Shown here piece by piece: positions 7,475 to 15,892 of a DNA stretch of 48,555 nt (its first letter is position 1; each line of letters starts with the position of its first letter). The position numbers were made by a program, and so were the translations under genes. A model generated the notes under the pieces. It was not told the origin of the DNA and made no database searches. It saw nothing but the letters and a program-made list of their open reading frames with translations. The stretch is taken from positions 1-48,555 of the forward strand of contig CALDLG010000125.1 of assembly GCA_937910785.1 (NCBI GenBank), written 5' to 3'. The stretch is from an uncultured Lachnospiraceae bacterium (GTDB taxonomy: Bacteria; Bacillota; Clostridia; Lachnospirales; Lachnospiraceae).

Positions 7475-9163
7475 ATGAGAATAACGAACAGAATCATGCG
7501 GAACAATTCGCTGTATAATATTAATCAGAATAAAATTCTGGAAGATAAGCTGAGCAATCAGATGACGAATCAGAGTAAGATTACCAGACCTTCGGACGAC
7601 CCGGTGGTGGCGATCAGAGCACTGCGTCTCCGTACGAATGTGACGATGGTGTCACAATATTATGATAAGAACTCGGAGGATGCGGACAGCTGGCTTTCCA
7701 TTACGGGAGACGCGCTGAATACGGTTGGTGCGGTTCTGGAGGATCTTGTTACGCAGGTTACCGATGCGTCCAAGAAATCCCTGACCGCAGCGGATCTGGA
7801 TATTATTCTGACTCAGATCAATGCATTGACGAAGGAGTTTTATTCCAGCGGCAACGTGGATTATGCCGGACGGTATGTATTTTCCGGATTCAGAACCGAT
7901 ATACCGATCACCTTTACCGCGGAGGATGAGAAAGAATTCAACAAAGATCCGGAAAACAAGCAGAATTATATTATCGAAGAGACGCGCGGCTATAACGATA
8001 TCACCAGTATCAGCTATACGGACTGGAGGCAGGCGAACGGCGATGCCAAGCCGGATGAAACGCAGGTTACGAATAAAACGCTTTATCGTTTCAGACTGTC
8101 CTATGGGGAGCTCGATAGAACGATCAAGGACGCTGCCGGAAACGTTGTGATGGACCCTGCGATTCAGATGGAGATCAACGGAGCTACGCTGCCGGTAAAT
8201 CCGACTCCATATGATAATCCGGAAGATGCTTATAAGGCGGTTGCGGACGGAACGACACAGGTTGCCTATATTCCTTCGACCGGTGAAATCGTATTCAGTG
8301 AAGACAGTTATAACGATGATAAGCAGATCAATGAAAATATGCAGGTGCGGGTGAAGTATTCCAAGAGCACATGGAGAGAGGGCGATATCAATCCCGTTCA
8401 TTACTTCCATTGTATTTCCAGCGATCAGCGGCACGCATCTGACGCAATGGGACTGGAAGCGGCCAGAAACACGCTCAAGGATGCGCAGGAAGACTTAAAG
8501 CTGAAAGAGGCAGATCCGAATACGACGCAGGCGGATCTCGATGCGGCGCGTCAGGCGGTAGAGGATGCGCAGGAAGTCATTGACAATATCATGGCGAATG
8601 TGATCGAGTATAATGATGAGGGCAAGGATCAGGATATTTATTATGATATGGGCTTTAATCAGGATATTCAGGTGAATACGCATGCGCATGAGGTATTTAC
8701 ACATGGGGCCAGAAGAGATGCCGATGATCTCAAGGTTTATTTAAAACAGCTGCAGGACGTGGAGACCAAAATCAGCGATATCGAGAAGAAGATGAAGGAC
8801 TATCCGGAAGATTCACAGGAATATAAAGATTTGCAGCTTGAGCTGGATGCGGTGAATAAGGCATATACTTATGTCAGAAATAACATTCAGAAGAAATTTG
8901 AGAATCAGATCACCAGTTACCAGAATTATATCGACGATACCAATGTGGCCGTAACGGATAACGGTACGAGAAGAAGCCGCCTGGATCTGATCAAGAACAG
9001 ACTGATGGGACAGAAGGCTACCTTTAAGGATTTGCAGAGCAATAACGAGGATGTGGACGTAACGGAAGTAGCTGTGCAGCTGAAGAGCTCAAAGCTCACT
9101 TACGAAGCGGCTCTGGCGGCGACCAGTAAGATCATGCAGACCAATCTGATGAATTATATCTAA
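7475..9163 (+). CDS. flgL: FlgL, hook-filament junction protein 3 (enlarged)
   Basis: The N terminus (MRITNRIMRNNSLYNINQNK, then KITRPSDDPVVAIRALRLRT) and C terminus (SSKLTYEAALAATSKIMQTN) are the flagellin-like D0/D1 helices of FlgL. DYAGRYVFSGFRT is the usual D1-D2 boundary. At 562 aa it is well above the roughly 300 aa of enterobacterial FlgL. The excess lies in the middle and includes a long charged helical stretch (about residues 325-360 and 415-490) predicted as coiled coil, such as LKDAQEDLKLKEADPN. The start ATG 7475 has AGGAAAGGA about 9 bases upstream. It is followed by fliW after 16 bp. Confidence 0.9.
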   Translation: MRITNRIMRNNSLYNINQNKILEDKLSNQMTNQSKITRPSDDPVVAIRALRLRTNVTMVSQYYDKNSEDADSWLSITGDALNTVGAVLEDLVTQVTDASKKSLTAADLDIILTQINALTKEFYSSGNVDYAGRYVFSGFRTDIPITFTAEDEKEFNKDPENKQNYIIEETRGYNDITSISYTDWRQANGDAKPDETQVTNKTLYRFRLSYGELDRTIKDAAGNVVMDPAIQMEINGATLPVNPTPYDNPEDAYKAVADGTTQVAYIPSTGEIVFSEDSYNDDKQINENMQVRVKYSKSTWREGDINPVHYFHCISSDQRHASDAMGLEAARNTLKDAQEDLKLKEADPNTTQADLDAARQAVEDAQEVIDNIMANVIEYNDEGKDQDIYYDMGFNQDIQVNTHAHEVFTHGARRDADDLKVYLKQLQDVETKISDIEKKMKDYPEDSQEYKDLQLELDAVNKAYTYVRNNIQKKFENQITSYQNYIDDTNVAVTDNGTRRSRLDLIKNRLMGQKATFKDLQSNNEDVDVTEVAVQLKSSKLTYEAALAATSKIMQTNLMNYI

Positions 9164-9179
9164 GAGAGAGGGAAAACTT

Positions 9180-9641
9180 ATGAAGGTAACGACAAAAGTA
9201 TTCGGCGAAATTACAATCGATGATGACAGAATCATAACTTTCCCAAAGGGAATTGTCGGATTCCCGGAGCTGACCGATTTTGCGCTGCTTCACGACTCAG
9301 AAAAGGGTTCGGATTCTATTCACTGGCTGCAGTCTCTGCAGGAACCCGCATTTGCGATGCCTGTCATGGACCCGTTGCGCGTATGTTCCGATTATAATCC
9401 GGAAGTGGACGACGAGCTTCTGAAGAATCTCGGAGAACTGGACCCGGAGGAAATGCTGGTGCTTGTTACGCTGACGGTACCGAAGGATGTCAAACTTATG
9501 TCTGTCAATCTGAGAGGACCGATCATTATCAATGCAGTACAGAAAACGGCAATACAGGTTATTGTGGAAGGCGATGAATATCCGGTGAAATTTCCGATCT
9601 ATGATATTCTGGAAGCCAATAAAAAGAAAGCGGGTGAGTAG
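9180..9641 (+). CDS. fliW: FliW, CsrA antagonist and flagellin-binding assembly factor
   Basis: A 153-residue FliW: the N-terminal FGEITIDDDRIITFPKGIVG, then FPELTDFALLHD, and the MLVLVTLTVP / SVNLRGPIIIN core are family hallmarks. FliW binds CsrA allosterically and also binds the C terminus of flagellin. Free flagellin therefore titrates FliW away, leaving CsrA to repress flagellin translation. The stop codon abuts the csrA start with no gap, indicating translational coupling and fixed stoichiometry. Its target leader is recognisable upstream of flagellin at 16582-16613. Confidence 0.95.
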   Translation: MKVTTKVFGEITIDDDRIITFPKGIVGFPELTDFALLHDSEKGSDSIHWLQSLQEPAFAMPVMDPLRVCSDYNPEVDDELLKNLGELDPEEMLVLVTLTVPKDVKLMSVNLRGPIIINAVQKTAIQVIVEGDEYPVKFPIYDILEANKKKAGE

Positions 9642-9860
9642 ATGTTAGCTTTATCCAGAAAAAAGAGCGAAGCGCTTATTATTAACAACAACATTGAAGT
9701 CACCGTGCTCGAAATCAAGGGAGAACAGGTGAAGCTCGGCATCAGCGCACCGAAGGAAGTTCCGGTATATCGGAAAGAGGTTTATCTACAGATTCAGGAT
9801 TCCAATAAAGAAGCGGTAAATATCGACGGACTGGAGGCTCTGCAGAATCTGTTGGGCTGA
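9642..9860 (+). CDS. csrA: CsrA, carbon storage / flagellin translation regulator
   Basis: A 72-residue CsrA with MLALSRKKSEALIINNNIEV at the N terminus. The known RNA-contact residues Leu4, Arg6 and Arg44 (in VPVYRKEVY) are all present. It is a dimeric RNA-binding protein that blocks ribosome binding at ANGGA sites. The C-terminal extension beyond residue 55 is the part contacted by FliW in Firmicutes, and it is present here. It starts directly at the fliW stop and is the last gene before an intrinsic terminator. Confidence 0.95.
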   Translation: MLALSRKKSEALIINNNIEVTVLEIKGEQVKLGISAPKEVPVYRKEVYLQIQDSNKEAVNIDGLEALQNLLG

Positions 9861-9932
9861 CGGACTAAACCGGCTGGTCGGAAGTGTGAAAAGAAAAGGC
9901 CGGGAAAATGAATGAAAAATGTAGTATCTGAT

Positions 9933-9967
9933 AAGGAAGCGGAGAAAACGGATGCCGCTTCCTTTTT
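9933..9967 (+). terminator. Intrinsic terminator after csrA
   Basis: AAGGAAGCGG (9933-9942) and CCGCTTCCTT (9955-9964) form a perfect 10-bp stem with a 12-base loop, followed by T residues to 9967. It closes the flgM-csrA operon 73 bp after the csrA stop. Confidence 0.85.
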
Positions 9968-10028
9968 ATAGCAGGAAATTGTGACAGTTCAAATCATTTT
10001 GGGAAGAATGCGAAGCGCTCTTCGGACA

Positions 10029-10052
10029 GCCGCTGTCAGGCGGCGATTTTTT
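10029..10052 (+). terminator. Small terminator-like hairpin just upstream of a glycosyltransferase
   Basis: GCCGC (10029-10033) and GCGGC (10040-10044) pair around a 6-base loop and are followed by GA and six T residues to 10052. The hairpin ends 12 bases before the next start codon, so it could act as an attenuator for that gene rather than an operon end. The stem is only 5 bp. Confidence 0.35.
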
Positions 10053-10064
10053 GTGGGTGGAATT

Positions 10065-11051
10065 ATGAAAGCAGTGAGTATCATTATTCCCTGTTATAAT
10101 GCAGCGGAATATCTTGACAGATGCATGGAGCATCTGCTTTTGCAGACGATCGGTCTGGAAAAAATGGAGATCATTCTGGTTGATGACGCTTCGACGGACG
10201 ATGGCGCGACACTTAGGGGAATGATGAAATACGAGCGGAACTATCCTGATCATGTTATGGTAATTGCCTGTGAACAAAATGCCGGACCCGGCGCCGCGAG
10301 AAATATTGGTCTTGCATATGCTTCGGGAGATTATATTGCCTTTGTTGATGCCGATGATATCATGGATGTATCGATGCTTGAGAGAATGCATGAGGCTATG
10401 CGGAAATACGACACAGATGTGGTGGAGTGCAGCTATAAGACATTTGCCGACGGTGAAGAGATTTATTTGGAAAAACGGGATCGGGATTATCTGATACGGA
10501 TAGAAACGCCGCAGGACAGAGGGCGTTTTCTTGTGAATTCGTTTAAGACTGCTGTCTGGGGACGCCTGTACCGCAGAAGCTTTCTTCACCGGAATTCCCT
10601 GTCTTTTCCTGAGAATATCCGATATGGTGAGGATAATTTTTTTTCAGGGCTGGCAATGCTTCTGTGTGGTTCCGTTTATCATATCGGGGATACGCTTTAT
10701 TATTATTACCGGAATGAAAAAGGCCTGATCCGGAATAATACGGATAACGGCAGAATCCGTCAGCTTGCAGAGGTTATGGAACAGTATCTTCTGGCGCTCA
10801 ATGACAGAGGCTTTTTTCAAGGCGTTATGGATGGATACGAGGAAGAGTTTGAATGGTATATGATTTACAAGTATTTTATGGACCCTGTCAGTTTTATAAT
10901 TTCAAGACAAATGCAGGACTGGAAAGAACAGGTTTCCTTTTTTCGGAAGGCGTTGCTGCGGTTTTTTCCTGATGCCTGTCAAAACAGATATCTGAACGGG
11001 GATGTAAGATGGAAAGATTATGTCTTTTTATTGAAAAACGACATTATTTAG
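10065..11051 (+). CDS. Family 2 glycosyltransferase (GT-A)
   Basis: A 328-residue GT2 enzyme. It opens VSIIIPCYNAAEYLDRCMEH, has the nucleotide-binding ILVDDASTDDG strand near residue 40 and the metal-binding DxD motif in YIAFVDADDIMD near residue 95. A region with RRSFLHRN and RYGEDNFF follows, typical of capsule and flagellin-modifying GT2 enzymes. The acceptor cannot be read from the sequence. The upstream in-frame extension to 9981 overlaps a hairpin and lacks a ribosome site, so ATG 10065 (after GGGTGG) is chosen. It lies between two flagellar operons and converges with the next gene, which suggests a role in flagellin glycosylation. Confidence 0.85.
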   Translation: MKAVSIIIPCYNAAEYLDRCMEHLLLQTIGLEKMEIILVDDASTDDGATLRGMMKYERNYPDHVMVIACEQNAGPGAARNIGLAYASGDYIAFVDADDIMDVSMLERMHEAMRKYDTDVVECSYKTFADGEEIYLEKRDRDYLIRIETPQDRGRFLVNSFKTAVWGRLYRRSFLHRNSLSFPENIRYGEDNFFSGLAMLLCGSVYHIGDTLYYYYRNEKGLIRNNTDNGRIRQLAEVMEQYLLALNDRGFFQGVMDGYEEEFEWYMIYKYFMDPVSFIISRQMQDWKEQVSFFRKALLRFFPDACQNRYLNGDVRWKDYVFLLKNDII

Positions 11052-11052
11052 C

Positions 11053-11074
11053 AAAAAAACAAAACGGGTCCGTT
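11053..11074 (-). terminator. Weak terminator between convergent glycosyltransferases
   Basis: Read on the minus strand, AACG and CGTT (11071-11074 and 11063-11066) form a short hairpin followed by a T-rich run (complement of 11053-11062). The stem is only 4-5 bp. It would serve the minus-strand glycosyltransferase. Confidence 0.3.
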
Positions 11075-11082
11075 CATGCGGC

Positions 11083-12270
11083 CTACTGACTGCTCAGAAT
11101 CCGTATCATTTCGGCAAGCCGTATCTCATAAGTGTGATACCTTGCCGTTTTTTCATATCCATGCATGGCTATTTCCATTCTTTCGGTGTCGTGATGCAGA
11201 TAGTAATCCACTTTTCGGATCAGATCCTCCATACTTTCGTAAACCTCAAGATCCCTGCCGATTTCGAAATATTCCGGTATTTCCGCCTGATAATTGGTGA
11301 GCAGAAATCCTCCGCAGCCGAGAATATCCCAGACGCGGAGGGAAAGACCGGTTTCGATCGGCCGCATGGTGATGTTCAGATTGATTTTGGATGCCTGAAA
11401 AATCATGGGCATTTCCGTCAGCGTGGCGGCGGCGCCTCTGTTATGAACAAGAGGAAGTCCGGAGGCATCGCTGCGGGTATAAAGCGATACGTCAAAATGC
11501 TCTGAAAGAGCGGTGAGAACAGAAGTTCTTTCCACGTTTGCGAGCTTCATGCCGATATACTGATGAGCCGCGAGATAGCGGTCCGTATTCAGGAAAACAT
11601 CCTGCCCTCTGTAAAAATCGGGATCGGCAGCGGCGATCTCCGAAATGACATCATCGGAAAGGGTATCATAGATGAAATTATAGCCAAAGACTTTCATCTG
11701 GGCCTGAATCAGTCCGTTTACATAGCCCTGCGTATAAGACGAAAGGGCGTTATTCTGAACCAGTCTGTCATACCGGCATTTTTCGGAATAGAGAGAGCCG
11801 ATAAAGCATACGTCATGTCCGTATTTCCGATAATCCTCCTCCGTCATGTCAGGGATGATCTTTTCCCACCGTTTCACATTCGTGGCAAGTGGCAGATAGT
11901 ATATGTGATCCGGATTATAAGGGTGAAAAAAAGCATATTGTGCCTGATCAAACAGAAAAATGCGGTTCCATTCATTTTTCAGTGCATTGGAAAAAAGCTC
12001 CGGGACGGGGCTGTCCACGCTCCAGCAGACATAGGGAATCCGGAAATGGTTACAGGTATAGGAGATTGCGGGATAGAAATTTATGCTGAAAACGAAGGAT
12101 AACCGGTGTGAGAGAATCCATTCGGTAACCTTCCCGGCGCAGCGGGAAGGGGTGACCTGCTTGTCCTTCATTTCCATTGTTTCCTGATGCACCGTAATGC
12201 CGAAGGCTTCGAAGCACTGAATGATATCCGGCTCACATATGCTGTTGTATCGATAAATCAGGATTTCCAT
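11083..12270 (-). CDS. CgeB/DUF3880-type glycosyltransferase (GT-B)
   Basis: A 395-residue protein of the CgeB-like, DUF3880-containing GT-B family. The N-terminal half has the alternating strand-helix pattern of this group, including FVFSINFYPAIS and IPYVCWSVDSPVPELF. The C-terminal glycosyl_trans_1_2 part has SKINLNITMRPIETGLSLRV and DILGCGGFLLTNYQAEIPEY, then DLEVYESMEDLIRKVDYYL. These C-terminal motifs are shared with the protein at 21963-23126, so the two are paralogues. The family is common beside flagellin and spore-coat genes. On the minus strand AAGGGG lies about 10 bases before the ATG. It is divergent from flaG across a 220-bp region. Confidence 0.82.
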   Translation of the reverse strand: MEILIYRYNSICEPDIIQCFEAFGITVHQETMEMKDKQVTPSRCAGKVTEWILSHRLSFVFSINFYPAISYTCNHFRIPYVCWSVDSPVPELFSNALKNEWNRIFLFDQAQYAFFHPYNPDHIYYLPLATNVKRWEKIIPDMTEEDYRKYGHDVCFIGSLYSEKCRYDRLVQNNALSSYTQGYVNGLIQAQMKVFGYNFIYDTLSDDVISEIAAADPDFYRGQDVFLNTDRYLAAHQYIGMKLANVERTSVLTALSEHFDVSLYTRSDASGLPLVHNRGAAATLTEMPMIFQASKINLNITMRPIETGLSLRVWDILGCGGFLLTNYQAEIPEYFEIGRDLEVYESMEDLIRKVDYYLHHDTERMEIAMHGYEKTARYHTYEIRLAEMIRILSSQ

Positions 12271-12308
12271 AAAATATTCGTCCCCTTTTTAAAAATTTAT
12301 GTTATATT

Positions 12309-12314
12309 ATTATA
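12309..12314 (-). promoter_or_regulatory. Possible -10 box for the CgeB-like gene
   Basis: On the minus strand this reads TATAAT, about 40 bases upstream of the start codon. No convincing -35 hexamer sits 17 bases further up, so only the -10 is reported. Confidence 0.3.
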
Positions 12315-12370
12315 AGGATAGTGTAACGGAAAACAGGAAAAGTTCCAAGAGAAAAATTATATTACCACCC

Positions 12371-12397
12371 TAAATTATTATCGTGATAGTCCGATAT
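12371..12397 (+). promoter_or_regulatory. Sigma-28 promoter of the flaG-fliD-fliS operon
   Basis: TAAA (12371-12374), 15 bases, TCCGATAT (12390-12397). Only the first base of the -10 departs from consensus. The transcript would carry a leader of about 87 nt before flaG, containing a small CCTG/CAGG hairpin with a GGG-bearing loop near 12418-12430. Confidence 0.9.
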
Positions 12398-12490
12398 ATA
12401 CAACAAGGGACTATATGCCTGCGGGCAGGATAGTCAGGACGATTCTGAAAAAAGAACTACGAAACTCAATATCACATGGAGGTGATTATA

Positions 12491-12958
12491 ATGGCAATTG
12501 AACCATTAAGCAGTACAATGACTTTTCAGGCACAGGATGTGGTAAAGCCAAAGACGCAGACTGTCCAGCCGGTTGACATGGAAGTTTCACCGGATGACCA
12601 GACCGTAAAGGTCGATGCAACTACAGCGTCCGTGATTCGTTCGCAGCCGGAAGACGACGAGGCGGGAAACGGAGCTGACAGAGGGAGAGATGCCGACGGC
12701 AGTCCGAAGGATGGCCTGAATCCTTCCAAGACGGTATCGGAACCGCTGAAAAAAGCGATTGCGGAGATGAACCGCAAGATTAATAACACCAACGAGGAGG
12801 CCGTCTTTGGTGTTCACGAGGATACGAACAGAATAATGATCAAGATCGTAGACAAGGATACGAAAGAGATTATTAAGGAATTCCCGCCGGAAAAAACGCT
12901 GGATATGATTGCGAAGGTATGGGAGATGGCAGGAATCCTCGTAGATGAGAAGAGATAG
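12491..12958 (+). CDS. flaG: FlaG family protein
   Basis: A 155-residue FlaG: a variable polar N-terminal region rich in Gln, Asp and Thr, then the conserved C-terminal domain with AIAEMNRKINNTNEEAVF, IMIKIVDKDTKEIIKEFPPE and LDMIAKVWEMAGILVDEK. FlaG proteins influence filament length and are secreted or filament-associated in other species. The ATG at 12476 overlaps the Shine-Dalgarno GGAGGTGAT (12478-12486), so the true start is ATG 12491 (MAIEPLSS). It is the first gene of a sigma-28 operon and lies 11 bp upstream of fliD. Confidence 0.9.
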   Translation: MAIEPLSSTMTFQAQDVVKPKTQTVQPVDMEVSPDDQTVKVDATTASVIRSQPEDDEAGNGADRGRDADGSPKDGLNPSKTVSEPLKKAIAEMNRKINNTNEEAVFGVHEDTNRIMIKIVDKDTKEIIKEFPPEKTLDMIAKVWEMAGILVDEKR

Positions 12959-12969
12959 GAGGAAGACAG

Positions 12970-15462
12970 ATGTCTATTAGAATTACCGGAATGTATTCAG
13001 GGCTTGATACGGAGAGCATTATCAGCGAACTGATATCCGCGCAGAGCGTTAAGAAAAATTCACTGGTAAAGGCACAGACGAAGCTGAGCTGGAAGCAGGA
13101 TGCGTGGAAAGCGCTGAATACGAAAATTTATGATTTCTATACGAATGTACTGAGTGATATGCGTTATGAGGGTTCCTATATCAAGAAGACGACGAAGGTC
13201 TCCAATTCGAACGCATTGAACGTTATTACGGGCAGCGATGCGGTGGACGGCGTAAGAAGCGTACTGATCAAGCAGCTTGCCAAGGGCGGCAGGCTGACGA
13301 GCGGAAGCCTTGCGAGCAGCGACGGCGTTCATTTCAGCGGGGCGGCGACTCTGGCACAGCTGTTAAAGCACAGGGGTGAAGATGTGTTTGGAAAGGGCAG
13401 CGGCTATGATTCGAAGAGCGTAAGCGGTAGCTTCCGGGTCGTAGGCGCGCAGGGCCAGTATGTAGATTTTAACATCGACGAGAATACGACGATCGATGAT
13501 GTGGTCGGCATGCTTCGGAGTACCGGGCTGAATGCCAACTATGACGCGGATAATCAGAGACTTTTTATCAGTTCCAAGAACACCGGAGCCCTGAATAATT
13601 TCAACCTGCAGGCGAATGACGTGGGAGGCATGAATGCGCTGGCATGTCTGGGACTGCTGTCTGCAAATGACATTAAGAGCGAAGACCCGTCCAAGCCGAC
13701 ATGGACAGAGATCTGGGCGGGATATAAAGACGCGGCCGGCAACAATACGGCAGAATACGAAGAGCTGATTAAGAACGAAATCGACAAGCGGGCGCAGGCA
13801 TATTTTGAAGCGAACAATAAGCTGTCGGAAGAGAATACAAAGCTGCAGGAAGACATCGAGAAGATGAAGGAGGAGAGTCAGAAGCTTCTGGACGATCTGA
13901 ATCCCGGCGATGTCATGGCGACACAGTTTATGATCAAAAACGGTGTGCCCTTCAAAAGTGTTCTGGAGGATCTGTACAAAGACGGAGGCCTCTATGAACA
14001 GTATATGGATGCGCAGGCAGAGTATGATAAAGTGAGCGGGCTGGATGACAGCGATCCGGATAAGCAGGCCAAGAAAACGGCGATGGAGAACGCGAAGAAG
14101 GCCTACGACGATACAAGAGCGAAGGTTGATAACTTTATTCAGGATGTCTGCTACGGTCCGCTGGAAAAGGTGGAAGAACTGGATAAAGACGGGAATCCGA
14201 CCGGCAATTATGTGCAGGAAGTGGATGAGGACGGCAATCCCGTGGTGGATAAGGACGGCAATCCCGTTTATGTCATGGAGCGTAAGGGCGGCCTGAACGA
14301 GGAATATGAGAAGGCGGTAAAGGAAGGCAATGTGACGCCGGATCTTCAGGCGAAGGTGGATTCCATCAATAAATGGTATAATGCCTTTACCAAGACGGAA
14401 GAAAACCGTAAAAATATCTATAAGAATGAAGACAGCATTGAGAAGAATACGCAGCAGATCGCTGACAATAAACAATATTTCACGGTAGATTCCTCGACAA
14501 ATAAGGTGGAGGCAACGGCCAATCTCGATACGCAGGTCAGAGATGAATTTGATACCCGTGTTCAGACGGCGAAGGAAATGCTGGCGCTTGTTGAGAATGC
14601 GGATAATAAGGGAATGTTTACGGCCAGCAAGATCGATGCGCAGGATTCCCTGATTCTGATCGATGGTGCGGAATTTTCCTCGATGACCAATACCTTTACC
14701 GTAAACGGACTGACGATGACGGTTCTGGAGGAGACGGAGAAAGAGATCACGATGACGACGTCGACTGATACGGACGGCATCTATAATATAATCAAGAATT
14801 TCTTCACAGAATACAATAAGCTGATCAATGAGATGGACTCCATGTACAATGCAGAGTCTTCCAAGGGCTATGAACCGCTCCTTTCCGAAGAAAAGGAAGC
14901 GCTGAGCGACAGCGAAGTGGAAGAGTGGGAGAAGAAGATCAAGGATTCCCTGCTTCGAAGAGACAGTACATTGAGTTCCGTATCCTTCGGTATGGCATCT
15001 ACTCTGCTGCAGGGCGTTGAGATAAACGGCAAGAAGATGTATCTGTCGGATTTCGGAATCAATACGCTTGGATACTTCAAGTCGAAGGAGAACGAGAGAA
15101 ACGCTTATCATATTGACGGAGATCCGGATGATCCGACGACAAAGGCAAATGAAGATGTTCTGAAGAAGATGATCGCATCCGATCCCGATACGGTGATGAG
15201 TTTCTTCTCGAAGCTGTCCACGAATCTGTATGATAAGATGACCAAGCAGATGGAAGGAACGACGCTGAGCAGCGCGTTTACCGTTTATAATGACAAAGTA
15301 ATGAAGTCGGAATACGAAAGCTATACCGAACGGATTAAAAAAGAGGAAGATAAGCTGAATTCCATGATGGATAAGTGGTATAAGAAGTTTTCCGCAATGG
15401 AAGTTGCGTTGTCCAAACTGGAATCCAGAAGCAGCTCTCTGGCGAGCATACTCGGAGGCTGA
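12970..15462 (+). CDS. fliD: FliD, filament cap protein (very long)
   Basis: An 830-residue FliD. The N-terminal motif RITGMYSGLDTESIISELIS and following helix, the GSDAVDGVRSVLIKQLAKGG segment, and a C-terminal region with KMTKQMEGTTLSS and helical LNSMMDKWYKKFSAMEVALS identify the cap protein. Enterobacterial FliD is about 470 aa. The extra 350 or so residues lie in the centre (about 245-530) as a charged, heptad-patterned insertion. That insertion includes three copies of a (D/E)DGNP-type motif at bases 14185-14275. FliD folds flagellin monomers at the filament tip and often acts as an adhesin; the insertion would be exposed. The start ATG 12970 follows AGGAGG. Confidence 0.9.
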   Translation: MSIRITGMYSGLDTESIISELISAQSVKKNSLVKAQTKLSWKQDAWKALNTKIYDFYTNVLSDMRYEGSYIKKTTKVSNSNALNVITGSDAVDGVRSVLIKQLAKGGRLTSGSLASSDGVHFSGAATLAQLLKHRGEDVFGKGSGYDSKSVSGSFRVVGAQGQYVDFNIDENTTIDDVVGMLRSTGLNANYDADNQRLFISSKNTGALNNFNLQANDVGGMNALACLGLLSANDIKSEDPSKPTWTEIWAGYKDAAGNNTAEYEELIKNEIDKRAQAYFEANNKLSEENTKLQEDIEKMKEESQKLLDDLNPGDVMATQFMIKNGVPFKSVLEDLYKDGGLYEQYMDAQAEYDKVSGLDDSDPDKQAKKTAMENAKKAYDDTRAKVDNFIQDVCYGPLEKVEELDKDGNPTGNYVQEVDEDGNPVVDKDGNPVYVMERKGGLNEEYEKAVKEGNVTPDLQAKVDSINKWYNAFTKTEENRKNIYKNEDSIEKNTQQIADNKQYFTVDSSTNKVEATANLDTQVRDEFDTRVQTAKEMLALVENADNKGMFTASKIDAQDSLILIDGAEFSSMTNTFTVNGLTMTVLEETEKEITMTTSTDTDGIYNIIKNFFTEYNKLINEMDSMYNAESSKGYEPLLSEEKEALSDSEVEEWEKKIKDSLLRRDSTLSSVSFGMASTLLQGVEINGKKMYLSDFGINTLGYFKSKENERNAYHIDGDPDDPTTKANEDVLKKMIASDPDTVMSFFSKLSTNLYDKMTKQMEGTTLSSAFTVYNDKVMKSEYESYTERIKKEEDKLNSMMDKWYKKFSAMEVALSKLESRSSSLASILGG

Positions 15463-15503
15463 TAACTGACAATGGTGTGTTAAGATCAAGGAGGAGAATG
15501 ACA

Positions 15504-15881
15504 ATGCCGGCACGAAACCCCTTTGCAGAATACGAGAATAATAAGATAATGACTGCTTCACCGGCGGAAATAACACTGATGCTTTATGAAGGCGCGATTA
15601 AATTCTGCAACATAGCCATTATTGCGATTGAGAATGGCGAGACGGAGAAGGCGCATATCAATATTAAGAAGACACAGCGTATTATAGAAGAATTTCGAAA
15701 TACACTGGACCATCAATATGCGGTAGCCGAAGAGTTTGACAAAATTTATGTATATCTTCTGCAAAGGCTTCTTCAGGCGAATATCCGTAAGGATAAGGAG
15801 ATACTGGAGGAGGTCAATATGCATCTTCGAAGCGTCAGGGATACATGGAAAGAGGTCATGAAGCGCTGCAGACAGGCGTAG
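15504..15881 (+). CDS. fliS: FliS, flagellin export chaperone
   Basis: A 125-residue FliS with the conserved N-terminal NPFAEYENNKIMTASPAEI and the LMLYEGAIKFCNIAI helix, then a four-helix body ending VRDTWKEVMKRC. FliS caps the C terminus of flagellin until export and, with FliW and CsrA, sets the flagellin pool. ATG 15504 is 9 bases after AAGGAGG; ATG 15498 is too close, and the GTG at 15477 is upstream of the ribosome site. It follows fliD and precedes a small coiled-coil gene. Confidence 0.92.
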   Translation: MPARNPFAEYENNKIMTASPAEITLMLYEGAIKFCNIAIIAIENGETEKAHINIKKTQRIIEEFRNTLDHQYAVAEEFDKIYVYLLQRLLQANIRKDKEILEEVNMHLRSVRDTWKEVMKRCRQA

Positions 15882-15892
15882 AAAGGGCGGGC

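Noticed and set aside
7652..8434. A 260-residue minus-strand frame antisense to flgL
   Set aside because: Same reasoning: no start signal or motif, and flgL is well supported on the plus strand.
13363..15576. A 737-residue open frame on the minus strand, antisense to fliD
   Set aside because: It lies opposite fliD, has no ribosome site, an odd His/Arg/Ile-rich composition and no recognisable motif. It is a shadow of fliD codon bias; fliD itself is clear.
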